Origin: Porodaedalea pini
Lineage: Eukaryota; Basidiomycota; Agaricomycetes; Hymenochaetales; Hymenochaetaceae
Length of the DNA stretch: 64,000 nt
NCBI GenBank assembly: GCA_002794775.1
Contig: NBAY01000041.1
Coordinates: 124,001-188,000, forward strand
Direction: 5' to 3'
Of this stretch, positions 1 through 13,474 are shown piece after piece. The translations under genes were made by a program, and so were the position numbers. The number at the start of each line of letters is the position of its first letter. Positions within the stretch are counted from its first letter, which is position 1. Under the pieces are notes generated by a model. It ran no database searches. It saw only the letters and a list, made by a program, of their open reading frames with translations, and was not told where the DNA came from.

Positions 1-16
1 GACAACCGTGTGCACC

Positions 17-31
17 GGGGGGGGGGGGGGG
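17..31. repeat. Homopolymer of 15 G
   Basis: An uninterrupted run of fifteen G residues lies near the left edge. Such runs are error-prone in assemblies. Nothing suggests a function. Confidence 0.9.
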
Positions 32-1481
32 TGCTGTCGTCTCGACGAGGAGCCTGGAAAGAAAGGCGGAGCACCGAGCAGAGGTGTGACGCGTTTGATA
101 ATAATATGGCGCCAAGAGTTTAAAGGAAGTGAGAGACTCGCCGACGCCGACGCCGACAACTCTTTCTTTCCAAGTACTATGCAGTCCTTTCCCTTCCAAC
201 AGTCTTGATTTCACTGCAATGCATCACTAGCCACTATTTCATTCATCTCCACGGCTCTTTCTCATTCCGAGTCAGGCATTTCAAACCCCCACATGCTCAC
301 CAGTGGAGTTTGACCCGCGGTCCGGAGTCCTTCAGCAGCAGCACGAGGAGTAGCCGTGATGGCAAAGTGCTAAGCAGCGTGCAAGTTCCACTGAAAAACC
401 AGATAATTGCGGGAGCCGCGGCGGACGGCAGAAGAGTGCACGTGGGATCTGACTCTGACTCTGAGGAACCTCTAGCGAGTCCAGACGAATCACTGGGAGA
501 CTTCAAGTTTGCAGCTCGCGTCGGAAGCCTGAGCAAGTCCATAAAGAGCAATGGCAGGATCACCGTCAGACCAAGGAGGACTCCCGAGTCAGCAAACGCC
601 TCGGTCGTGGGTGCGGTGATTCTAGAATGGAAGATATGGTTTTGTGTCCACTGAGTAGCCTTGAGGAAGACTTGCGCGCAGCGGATCGCCAAAGTGTACG
701 TAGTGGTGGGCCGAGGACGGCCCCGGAGATAGAAATTAGAATAGATGTCAATATTAATATTAATACGTTTTCCTGACGTCGAGTCCGAGTCGGCTGCCTG
801 CAGTGCAACGATCAAACTGAAGCTGCTCAGTGCTCTGCTTCAAGTTCAATGAGAGCTGAAATAGAGCACTAGTAGTACTAGTAGTAGTCTGCTTCACGTC
901 AACATCTCGACGACCGCGGAGGGCGCAGCGCTTCTCGCCCCCGTCCTCGTCTTCCCCGCTACCACGACCCTGCACGCTGTGCGCCGCACTCTGCCGGCGG
1001 CTTTTCCTATGATTGATATTGTCGTGCAGAGTGACGTACGTACGCGTGTTGCGCCCGGGCTCTGTACCTTGTGCCGACCACGTTACCGTCCCTCCGACGC
1101 GCTCCTGGCCAAAGCCCGGGACTTGGGCACGGTCCATGACATACGTACGCATAATGTCTGCGGTGCGTCGGCGTCGGCGTCGCACGAGACAACGGGTGTC
1201 CGTCCCCTCAATACATTGTAACTATAATATCATCGTCACATCCGAGTCCGTGAAGCGGACGTCGGAGACAACTCCGTCCTCCGGTACAGTACTCTCCTCG
1301 CAGCTAAAGACACCGTCCGCGTCGTCGGCACTCGCGGCTCAAAGACGACGGAAGCAAAATTCGCTAAGCATCTCTGATGTTCACGTCGAAGAAAGAGAGC
1401 AGTGCATCTGTACCTGTATATAGCAAAGCAGAAAACACCCAGTAATAAAAATGCATTTCTCCTCTCTTCTTCCCTCTAATA
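32..1481. other. No supported gene; region beyond the DnaJ gene 3' end
   Basis: Short open frames exist on both strands (for example about 205-654 on + and 760-1185 on -). None shows a recognisable domain or a coherent intron/exon pattern. The stretch contains low-complexity GTACGTAC-like tracts around 1034-1150 and probably includes the 3' untranslated region of the minus-strand DnaJ gene. I see nothing else in it. Confidence 0.4.
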
Positions 1482-3319
1482 TTAATGCCGTCCGCCGCTG
1501 CTGAAATGGAAATTAAACGGCATCCCGCCCGCCTGCTGCTGGAACTGGAAGCCGCCCTGTCCCTGTCGCCCGCCGCCCTGGAAGAACTGCGCGAACGGAT
1601 GCGCACCTCCGCCCTGCTGGAACGGGTTGCCTTGGGACGACGTGTCGTTCGGGTCGTCGCCGTTGTCAAAGCGAGCGCGCAGTTCTGGAAAAAGTATGAG
1701 TGTGTGTACCGAATTTGAGAAGATAGGAGACGAACCTGGGTTGGAGAGCACCTCGTACGCCTCGTTCACCGCCGCCATCTTCTCCTCGCTCCCACCTTTA
1801 TCCGGATGCGCCGTCTTCGCCGCTTTCCGGCTACGTACCCGTGTGAGCACAGATGAAGCGCAGTTTAGAATATAACGGACTCACTACGCTTTCTTGATCG
1901 TCCGCGCGTCCGCGTCGCGCGCGACGCCCAGCACCTTGTAATAGTCCTTTTGGCGCGACTGCTTCAGCAGACGCTGCGCCTTCTGCAAACGCTTCATGAC
2001 CTGCTCTCGTCATCAGCATCCAGCTCCTGAAAGAGAGATAGCACCGCGACATACATCCTGATTCGACCGCCCGCCCACCTCGAACGCCTTCTCAAGCATG
2101 CGAACCGCCTCTTCCCAGTTTCCATTCACCATCATCGCCTCAGCCCGGCCCACCAGCCCGTCCACGTCCTCCGCATTACCCTCGAACCGGAGAAGCTCCT
2201 CGCACCACCACTCCGCGCGCTTCGCCTGCTCGAGGCGCACATACGCCACGCACAGCGCGCGGCACACCTCCTTTCTCCGTTCGCTCACTCGCGGCGGAGC
2301 CACCGTCGGCGGGACCTCCACCTTCGCCAGCTCCGCATCGAAACTGCGCCGCGAACGCACCGCCGGGCGGGCCCTCCTTCGGCACGCTTCCGAAGAGGTG
2401 TGCAACGAGCCCGCGCCAGTCGCTCGCTTCGCGCAGCGCGGCGAGCCGCTCGAACGCCTTGTCGAACTTCTTCAGTCTCCGATGCATCGCGGCGCACCCC
2501 GCGGAGTCCGGGTCGAAGTGCAGGCACTGCTTGAGCGCGCCGGTCGCCTGCGGCGACGGCGGGAGGAGGAAATACGCGAGCTGCGCAATGCGCAGAAAGA
2601 GCGCGCTGGATGCGGACCGGATATGCGTGAGCCGCACGAGGTCGCCGACCGCCTGCTGCACGTCACCCGCCGCAAGCGCACACTCCGCGCGCAGCTCGCG
2701 CAGGTCGGCCGAATGCGAGGCGACGCGCAGCGCCTCCGTCGCCGCCTCCACGCACCCGCGGTGCATCCCCGTGCGCGCGCGCTCTGCGCCGCCGTCTTCG
2801 CCGCCGCCTCGCCCTCCGCAACCCCAAACAGCAAATCGCCCGCGCCCGCGTCGTTCTTCACGCGCGCCGAGTACCGCCTGAGCGCGTCGCGCGCGGCGGG
2901 CCAGGCGCCCTCGCGCGCGTGGATGCGGCCCTGCATGAGCAGCGCCTTGTCGAAGCTGCCGCCCGTCAGCTCGAGCACCTTCTCGAAGTCCGCGAGCGCG
3001 TTCGGGTGCCGGCCGAGCGAGTAGTACGCCGTTGCGCGCTTGTAGTACAAAATGTACTCCGTTGGTGCTTGGTCTCAAAACGACACATCTGCCTTAGCCC
3101 CATTTTGCTGCTGTGGAGGCGGAGTGGAGACGCACCGATGGCTTCTGAGTACGCTCTTATAGCATCGTTGAACTGCCCCGTCGTTAGAAATGTATTCGCC
3201 TTGCTAATGAGCGGCTGCAGCTCAGGTGTGCCTTGGTCCTGGTCCGCTTGCGCTTGCGCTTGCACGGCAGCTACGAGAGACAGCGCAAGAAACATTAAAC
3301 AAGATGGTAGGAGTCGCAT
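1482..3319 (-). CDS. TPR and DnaJ-domain ER co-chaperone (DNAJC3/p58IPK type)
   Basis: The protein begins with a hydrophobic signal peptide (LLPSCLMFLALSLVAAVQA), continues with tetratricopeptide-like helical repeats (first one around ANTFLTTGQFNDAIRAYSEA), and ends with a J domain. The J domain reads QKDYYKVLGVARDADA, carries the diagnostic HPDKGG, and is followed by a Gly/Gln/Phe-rich tail ending FHFSSGGRH. A signal peptide, then TPRs, then a C-terminal J domain is the layout of DNAJC3/p58IPK. That protein works with the lumenal Hsp70 BiP and holds unfolded clients. The HPD motif means it should stimulate Hsp70 ATPase. Several short introns interrupt it, for example near 1860, 2050 and 3080. 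An in-frame ATG nine codons upstream (3346) is possible, but 3319 puts the signal peptide at the N-terminus. Family assignment is firm; exact exon ends are inferred. Confidence 0.85.
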
Positions 3320-3488
3320 CGTTCTAATGCAATGTGAAATCTCCAAGGGAGGTTTATGGCCGTTGCGGAAGAGTGCTGCAGTGACACGTATGCAGGCTAC
3401 GTGTAACCTCCACGAGCTCTACTTGACAAGGTATAGCGAGCCACAAATGTAGCGATTCTACAGGGTATCCAGAGAGATGCCTCTGCCG

Positions 3489-3511
3489 TCGTCGTCGTCG
3501 TCGTCGCGCTG
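3489..3511. repeat. CGT trinucleotide microsatellite
   Basis: About seven tandem GTC/CGT units lie in the intergenic gap between the DnaJ gene and the Zn2Cys6 gene. This is a simple repeat with no other visible feature. Confidence 0.85.
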
Positions 3512-3798
3512 CAGCCGTCGAGGTCGTGGCGTTTGTCGACTTTAGAACTTGAGCAACGGAACCATTCGTTTCAACTGAACTCGATGAAGTAACTTTGGCT
3601 TAGTCACGGCTTAGGGTCAGTGATCGGCAGTTGGGCACGTGCTCACCATCAAGCTCTTTTAACTTTTAAGTTCACGCCCCAGCACATGAATACATATTTA
3701 TTTGAAGGACTCGACTGACATTATGATGCACGATTCTGGAGGAGTGCTTGCTAAAGCAGCTAGCAGCACAAACACGTATGGATACTCGAGTGTTTCAG

Positions 3799-4131
3799 CC
3801 CCAGGGGAAAATAGCAATTGTGGTATAGAATCATATAGAGTGAGATCTAACTGGAAATCAGCATCGAGTGGAAATCGAGTGTGGGACATTTTTTTCATAT
3901 TGTGATATCAAATGGTCATCAAAAGTACAAATTTTAAGGCTGCGGAAGAGGCTCGATTTCACTCGTTTCCACTCAATTTTCAAATTACTAAACATCGAGT
4001 GATTTCGAGTGGTATCAGATTTCACAACATAAAAATGTCCAGCACTCGATTTCATTCGATGCTCATTTGATGGTGAGATTTCACTCGACCCGACTCGATG
4101 TCACAATTGCTAATTTTCACTAGTACTGGGG
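3799..4131. mobile_element. Degenerate full-length inverted-repeat MITE, ~333 bp
   Basis: The segment folds back on itself over nearly its whole length with a centre near 3965. The ends are CCCCAG and CTGGGG. Further in, paired blocks include AAAATAGCAATTGTG against its complement, then GCATCGAGTGGAAATCGAGT against its diverged complement, then GGACATTTTT. The element is flanked by a direct TTCAG on each side (3794-3798 and 4132-4136), consistent with a 5-bp target-site duplication. The arms are clearly diverged, so it is not recent. The repeated TCGAGTG/CACTCGA words here come from this fold-back structure. It has no coding capacity. Confidence 0.65.
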
Positions 4132-4804
4132 TTCAGCGACAATCTTGGGACGAACTGAGAATCCGATACCATGGAGCCGGAAATATTGTCAAGAGAAAAT
4201 ATATTGCTGGTGATATCGATGGGAGAATTTATGCATTCAGGTCTGGAGAAAACCAGTTTAGAGCACACGTTGTGACATACAACCAAGCATTTCAGAATAC
4301 AGCACGCACTCGAGCAAAGGAAATGATCAGTATAAAATAGGGTATCTGCGCGCCAATCTTGTGTCAAAGTCACAGACTACCTGAAGCCAGAACCGGAAAA
4401 TCCTCGTCTGTATTTAGAGTGGAGAACTCACAGTCACCCTGTCTTCTTCATTTCTCGAGCTTTGAAACTTCCACCAAGAAGCGGCAGGCTCTGGGTTAGA
4501 CACTTGCTCCTTCTTCACATTCAGATACGGTGTTCTCTTTATACGTCATACTTCAGTGTGCTTCTTCAAACGCATATACGATATATATCGCACCTTTTGC
4601 AGACAAGATATGTCTATGTCGTCTCTGTGCTTTATTAGACATTCTTTCGTCTGTCGAAGAGCTCTGAGTCATTCAATATGACAAACACGTAACAGCCTTG
4701 ACTTACACTGCCATCGCAATGCTCAATTGCACTCCTAGTACCTGTACATCCTCGTTCGCGTCTGAGGAATCAAGACACCGGGCAGTTTCTTGTACTCTAA
4801 AGCC

Positions 4805-7800
4805 ATGGATCCGAGAGGGCTCGAGCTGCGAAGGGTTCGCGACCGTGAACTCGAGCTAAAGCGGATCACGGGGGTAAGCCGTGCTCGCTTTCGAATTCCA
4901 ACTCCAGCTTATACCGACGTGTAGGAAATCTCGTGTGCCGAATGTCGCAGGTACGCGCGATTGCTGTCCGTCCTTCTGGCTTTAGTCACACTTACGCGTT
5001 ATAGACTCAAGCTCAGGTGTGATAAGAAAGTACGCATGCATTCGCCAGTCCCGGGTCTGTATGAGCTGACGCGGACGTTCAGGTCCCTTGCTGTTCATGC
5101 ATTCGTCGGGGGTTTAAGAATATCTGCCCTACAGGTGAGATCCCGTGTTATGGTGCTTGATGCGCGGACTGTGGAGTTGTTCTAGGGACAAGCACAGGGA
5201 GCAGCGTCCGTCAAATAGCTATCAACTCAGCATCCAACCCTTACTCGAACGGAATCGATACCGCTCGCAATGTTGCTGCGATGGGCGAGCGTATCCGTGC
5301 GCTTGAAGATGCGCTTCAGATTGCGACAGACGCGTCCCACCCGCTCCTATCCGCCGAGCTCCTCGCCATCAAACGAGGGATTCACACGGCTGATACAAGC
5401 GTGGAGGACTCGCAGGATGACAACTCAGGAGAAACGTTGGTGGGTGCATTCGGGACCCTATCGGTCAGTGAAGGCAAGGCGATGCAATTTTTGGGCGCTT
5501 CAGCGACGGAGGTACGTCGAACTGATCTATATTGTTCAATTCCTATGCTGATTCTCGTACACAGCGCGTGCTATTGATGGTGAGTCCTTCTGTCAAGAAG
5601 CTCCATTATTCTTACACAGCTGTAGGAAGTCTTCGATCTCACCTCGACTCCTCTCTCGCTCAACTTCTCCGAGCTTCCTCCCGAGCTTGCGCAGGCCAGC
5701 GGGATGTGGCCATTCGCTCCTGCCTGTCTCTCGCGTCCCGCTCAATTCGCTCAGCTCGGCACATATCTCCCACCCTTCGAGCGCGTCTCCATGCTCATAG
5801 AAGCATACTTCTCTCGTTATGTATGGTTCCTTGGCCGCTCACAAGTCGAGGACGAACTTCTTCCACTCTTCTACCCACAAGGTAAACCCATCGCTCCCAC
5901 ACTCCTGAAGGCTGAGAACATGCACGATCTTGCTCTGCTTTTCATCGTACTCGCGGGCGGCGTCCTTGTGGATAACATGCAGTCCACGATAAACCCAGAG
6001 GCGGAGCGGTTCCAGCAGCTAGCGCGTGCTGCGCTCGGTTTGAATAGTGTTTTTGAATTCGGATCTCTTTCGGCCTGTCAGGCGTTATTGATTATGGGAT
6101 CGTATGAGGTGCATGTCGGACGCAAAGCGTCGCAGGAGAGCTCGTGGAAACTGCATGCGATGAGTATGAGCCATGCTGCTAGCGTAAGGACCAATTCTCT
6201 CCCGAATCAGCTTGTGCTAAGAAGTATAGTAGATTGGCCTTCATCGCGACCCTTCTCACTGGAAATTTGAACCTGAGATGGCTGACCGCCGTCGGAGAGT
6301 CTTTTGGGAGATATACTCAACTGACAAGTGGAAGGTGCACTTTGCTCAGCTCTGTTGCTTGATACACTTTTCAAATGCTTGCGACTTCTCTAGTGCTTAG
6401 GATCTGGGAGGCCTTCGCTGTTTCCTGCTCACGCAATCGACTGCGATTTTCCACTTGACCACGCTATAACAGGTGATGACGGCACCGTAGTGGAGAGCGG
6501 TACGTCCTGCTTTTACCCACAATCTATAAGCTAACGCTCTACTTAGTCCGACAATGGCGATACCGGTTTTCTCGAGATGTTCTTCCTCGCTTGGCAGATA
6601 AAATTTGCTCTGCACAACCGCACAAGTATTCTGAGATTATGAAACTGGATAAGCTTGTCCGTGATTTTGACCTGCACCCCTTCGTGGCGCACTCGCTGAG
6701 CCATGATTTAACCTTTCGCATGGATGGGGAGCGTCCAAGCCTTCCTCCGCTTTTCACAATTTGGTGGAAAGAAAAGGGTGCGTTCCATCGGTTATTTGCT
6801 GTTATACCGTGTCGTAAACAGTCTCTGGTTAAGCTCTCCTGTATGTTCACCGCAACTTATTTGCGCGTGCGATCCTTGAACACGGCAATGATCCCATGCG
6901 AAGTCCGTTCGGCCCGTCTTTCCTAGCAGCATACAGGAGTGCAACAACCATACTCAAGACCGCTCGTGCGACATTTGACAAAAAGGGCCACGTTCTGAAA
7001 TGGTTCTCGCCTTTCTGGGCTATGTCATTGAGTTCTGCAGTGAGTATCACTCCGCCCTCGTTGTACTATTACACTGACCACTAGAGAATTCTTTAGATAA
7101 TTGTCGGCTCGGTAGCTTCCAGAGTAGCAATCAGCTTTTCTGCATTTGCACTTAGTGAGCTCGAGCACGCTATTCTACTCTTTGAAAAGTCCAGTCATCC
7201 GGTTGCAAAACATGGACTTGTATGTTCCGGGTTGTCTTTTTTTCTGCGGTTTCATTGCTCACATATAAGGTTCGAATTTCTTAGTCACTCCTTAATCGAC
7301 TTCGCGACAAGGCAAAATCTGCCACAAACAACACGTCTCCTGCCAGCGACTCTCAGTCTCCTTCCGCATCAAGTAGGACCACCGATACCGGAACCCGGTC
7401 TGCATCTCCAAGCATTGGAGGGGAACTTGGAGATGAAGAAAAAGAGCTGAACATTCTACGCGGAACGACTCGGCGTATCGAACGGCGAAGTGCTTTGCCT
7501 GACATAGGTTTACAGAAGATGTCTATGGAACCTTCACCTTTTCCGTTGACCTCGTTCAGTGAGGCGAGCTCGTCCGACGGCATGTCAAAAGCTGCGAATG
7601 TTTTGGCATCTTTACCAGGAAATACTCAGGAGTCGGGCGCTGCCACTGGCAATGGAAACATACACAGGTTCCAAAACATGAACGTGGATGGTCTGCCCCC
7701 TTCGAGTGCATTCGTCCAGAACCCTTTGGCTTCTATAAGTCTGGGCGTCGCGGGACAGCACCCGTCGCTGGCGTCTTTCGACGTTACTCAGCCCTGCTTC

Positions 7801-8349
7801 AGCGCGTATGAAGGCTTTCGTCCACCGGTCCTGGAATCCGCAACCCAAAATCCAGAAAGAGCACGGGCGTGGTTGGCTGCGGTCGAACGAGACCGTGCAG
7901 CTGCTATTTCTGCTCAATTCGGCGCACAGCAGCAGCAGCTCTCAGCGAAATCTAAAGACGCTCCTTCCTCGCAGTCGGAATATCACCAGCCAGAAGTGAG
8001 GTCCATTCTTTCTGGGACGAGCGGGCCCAGACCTTCTGCTCCTCTAGGCCCTTCAATTGAGAGTGTACCAGCTGAGTATACGGACGACGTTTTCCCTTCT
8101 TTCGATCATTCCAAGATTAGCAACGCACATCTCCTCCCACCCCTTGACTTCTCGTTGGATCCCGCAGGTGCAACGGATGCCTTCTTACCTCAAATGTTTT
8201 CCTCGCGGCCCACCGCCGATCTCAATACACTATATGAAGAAGGAAACGCAGCTTCTGCAGAGGCCTGGCGATCATTCATGCAGCAGTTTGAGTCCATGGA
8301 CGGCATAGACGCAGAGCTGGAGAATTGGGATGCAATGGAATTTCCCTGA
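4805..8349 (+). CDS. Zn2Cys6 fungal transcription factor with Fungal_trans middle region
   Basis: Joining the first short exons gives a binuclear cluster: EISCAECRRLKLRC, then DKKVPCCSCIRRG, then a final Cys in NICPTG. This fits the C-X2-C-X6-C-X5-C-X2-C-X8-C pattern of Gal4-type DNA-binding domains. A short linker follows, then a likely dimerisation helix (MGERIRALEDALQIATDA). The large middle part (about 5640-7200) matches the character of the fungal-specific transcription factor domain, including LIEAYFSRYVWFLG and a region around HWKFEPEMADRRRRVFWEIY. The C-terminal third is Ser/Pro/Gln-rich and probably activating. The zinc cluster is split by at least three introns, common in basidiomycetes. 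The ATG at 4805 is the first in-frame start ahead of the cluster. Target genes cannot be inferred. Confidence 0.85.
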
Positions 8350-9228
8350 CTAACTTCCAAACTTGCACCGAGCATTCTTGTCCTGTTATTCCTGCAGTGA
8401 TTTATGCAAAGCTGGTGAAGCAGCTTATAAGTTGTTTATACAAGTCTTAAATGTGATCTTATTGCGCTACACAGTCTGTATGTTTCAGTTCAAACGTGAT
8501 TGCGGATAAACCACACATATGTATATCAACGAAAGAACACCATGGAACACGCGCAGTTGATGAAGAGCTTGCTAGTTGAGAACTCTCTGAATAGTATCGA
8601 GGTGCAAGAGCGTGACGATATAAATGGGTGATGACTTCCGTGTCTATGAGATATTAGAGCTGCCTTGGAGAGTGTAGCTCGGATGAATGTTCTCAAGCAT
8701 TTCTGGGAGAGGTGGCTTCGGGGAGCGTGTTGATGTTCATCGGCAATACGGTGCTATCCAGCATCCAGAGCGCAAATAACGCCAGGACGTGCGGAGAATG
8801 TCGCTGACAATCGACGGGACTAGTACTGTGACTTTTCCAGAACTTGACACGGATCTCCGGAGCGGCCGTGTTTGTGAATCCGAGCAGAAAAGAGGCTGAA
8901 CGGTATATCTGCCTTCAAGAAAATAAAGTCTATTTGAGAGGCGAAAAACTCGGAAGCACCACTTTGAGATGGAAATACGAGGGAGTTGATGGTGACAGTA
9001 GAGCCGGGTGGACTTCCGCAAGGCAGTCAGTCCTTTATACACCAGAGTCATCATCGACTTGCGGGATCGAAAGTTCGTATGAATATATTGTCTAGAAACA
9101 GTGAAATGGAGAGGCCACACACAAGACGGCACGAAAAAATACAAACAAATATCTCACAAATAGATGCAACAATACTCTTTTTTTTTTGCGTACGTCAACG
9201 CGACATGCAATGGCAGACGCGCCTAGAT
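8350..9228. other. Intergenic, convergent 3' ends
   Basis: This gap lies between the stop of the Zn2Cys6 gene and the stop of RVB1 on the other strand. Small open frames (for example 8844-9095) have no recognisable content. It presumably holds the two 3' untranslated regions. Confidence 0.5.
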
Positions 9229-10998
<1,770 letters not shown>

Positions 10999-13380
10999 TG
11001 CGCGACGTTTTTGTTGTCGCCGACAGGTTCAACGTCTGGCTTTTTGTAGCGCGTGCCGCCGCCGCGCGGCTTAATTTGGAAAGTCGATGTTTGCTTATGT
11101 ACTCAAAGTCAATAAGAGGTCCGAGCCGTGATGATCCTGTTCATCCATTCGATACATCTCCTGCTAAGCAATGCAAACCATCACCTACTTAGCTGCTTAT
11201 GCTACACTGACTTCCTTGGACGGTGATGCATGTTCTCTTCAGCCTCGCTTTCAACTTTTCACCATACACAACTTAATCGCGGACAAATTTAAAGCAAGAG
11301 ACAATCTTGTGTCTCGCAGTATCCCTAAGGTTCCGTTGCAGCTGGACTGTTTATTTACATTGAAAATTTCCTCTGTACCAAGGTTCATATTTCACCCGGA
11401 CCAGATTCGGCTTGTTGGTACCGTACCTGCCCCAAAGTTGCGGTGAAAAGTGCCCTTGACTACCCTTGTACAGATGTTAGTGTCAAGTCACCCAGCCCTT
11501 GCAACTTCTCGAGAATTATGTGTCAGTGAAGCGATAGGAAAAGAGCTATTCCCATTTATAGTACCTAAACTACAACCACGATCTCGAAGAGTACTCTCTG
11601 ATGCAGACAGGCGTAAGCTCTAACATACATCTCAAGCCGATGAGGAGGATTGTCGGAAAGTAGACAAATTCTACAACTGCTGCTTAGACTCAAATGGTAA
11701 GCAATACCATTTCATCGCGAAGATGCTCTCATCTCACTCAGGGAGCTTTAGGGACACAAGACAGGATTTCTCCGGAGTGGCTTCACGGACAAGCAATTCT
11801 GCCACATATCAGTGAGCAAGTGCTTTTACTGTATGCAATGCATCTGTACCGAAAATTCCCAGCCCGACAACCTGAATACGTAAAGAAGATCGGCAAATAT
11901 AAGATTGCGCCCTACTAGTTCGCATTCTAATACTAATATTCACACACCTCTGCAGTCTCTTCGATAACGAAAGGTGAAGATCATTAATATTTGGAATCCC
12001 TTGGCCTTAGATATGACCTGATATCTACCTAGCATAAGGTTATCATTTTCGGTCTAACATGGTCCCATTACACTTCAGTAATACCTCAGATTCTGGGACC
12101 TAATACCCTAACACCTCTCTTACGGAAAGGAATTTGAAACATTTAAACTCAATCAACTCCCAGACTCCAGAGCATGTTTCATCTTATTGCCAAATTAGCA
12201 CATTCATTAGCACTGGCAGTACATTTTGTCGCCTTCGAGCTTTATTAATTGAGTATATATATTACAGCTCAGCTTCCATGCAGACAATAGCGTGATTTCC
12301 AGAAACCCCATACAAGTATTGGGATATGCTTTGTTTTAGTCCGTTCGATCTGCTGTCAACGCGTCCGAGTCCTCAGACGCGTCTCAGTCGCGTGACATAT
12401 CACGTGATTACGATCGCAATCCCATTGTGAATCATTGTGATCGCTCAGCTCACCGTACGACACTTCACTCACATAAAATCGCGCGGATTGGAGGATATGA
12501 AGCCATTGAGGTAGTCTGAGAGTGGGTGTCAGAGATGATAGTAGACTGCATGGAGGATCGCGAGCTCGGGTTCATATATGTGACGAGAGAGCGAGGTTTC
12601 GTGCGATAATCCCAGATGAACTTTGACCATGCCGCAACAGGTTGGCAAGGCAGTACAGGGCGCGTTCATTTTGTACGTGCGAGACGCGTGGTTGGTGACG
12701 TATTCGTGGGCGGTGGAAGCTGTCCCGGACGTAATCCACGGATGCTCAACGAGAAGGTTGGCATGGCTCCCTGTGAGTGTTATTTCTGAGAATATTAATG
12801 CCGTTGAGCGGGAAGCGTAAGGAGTACACGACGATTCGATACTTATGCACGCGTCTCCGGATGACTGTTCGTCTTGTTTAAATTCGATATCATATCTTAC
12901 ATGTTGACTCGAAGCGACCCGACTTTTCTTTCGACATTTTCAAGCACAAGAAGATCTGTCGGTATCGCTTTCCATCTGATGCGAGGCAGGTTGCACTACA
13001 CATGTCCAAGTCGGTACTAGTGCTTGCCTAACGCCATCTCATAGCTTTGCTCGCGATATCAACGCGGACCAGCGGCCTCCCCGAAAAAAACATTGTCAAC
13101 CGGGTCTCTCAAGTACCGACTGATCCAAGATGCAAGCCTCTCTGATAAATAATCCGCTGGCCTCGGGTTCTTGTTCCTTCACTAGCTCAGATCGGCAGAC
13201 TAGCAATGGCAGTCTGTGTCTTGGATTTTGAAGTTTGAAGTCTCTTTTACGATGGACTGAGCGCGCTTAATCAACGCATGACCAACTTGAAACGAAAAGC
13301 TTGTAGGACATACGGAGTCTGCCCTTCATATCTTAAGTTTTGTAGACTTCCCTTATCGCCTGGTTCTAGTGGCGCACACT
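10999..13380. other. Long stretch without a supported gene
   Basis: This 2.4 kb stretch separates RVB1 from the SDR gene. It contains direct-repeat copy A (11991-12452, listed separately). Short open frames occur at 11171-11446, 11474-11626 and 11694-11918. The last could be an exon behind a GT..AG intron at about 11699-11740, and 12623-12820 is also open. None has a domain I recognise. They may be remnants of a decayed gene or transposon, or chance. Confidence 0.4.
11991..12452. repeat. Direct repeat, copy A (~460 bp)
   Basis: This segment is closely similar, in the same orientation, to 17131-17571. Shared blocks include GAATCCCTTGGCCTTAGA, TCATTAGCACTGGCAGTA, TTGAGTATATATATTACAGC, ACCCCATACAAGTATTGGGA and GCGTGACATATCACGTGATT. 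Small substitutions and indels occur throughout. It encodes nothing obvious. It could be a repeat family member or a duplicated promoter. Copy B ends just before a gene, while copy A has no clear gene after it. Confidence 0.8.
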
Positions 13381-13388
13381 TATATATA
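13381..13388 (+). promoter_or_regulatory. TATA-like box of the SDR gene
   Basis: TATATATA lies about 90 bp upstream of the chosen start codon. It overlaps an earlier in-frame ATG (13388), which makes that ATG an unlikely initiation site. Confidence 0.4.
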
Positions 13389-13474
13389 TGGCCGATGAAA
13401 GCACTCTTCACTCATCCTTCTCCCCGCCCCTTCTTCTCCGGCGCGAGTGTTACGAAAAGAACTTGCTTACTACC

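Noticed and set aside
2098..3024. 308-codon plus-strand open frame
   Set aside because: It is the shadow of the GC-rich TPR region of the DnaJ gene on the other strand. No domain is visible.
3770..4110. Array of TCGAGTG operator-like sites
   Set aside because: The words pair with each other across a fold-back element with terminal repeats and TTCAG flanks, so they are better explained as MITE sequence.
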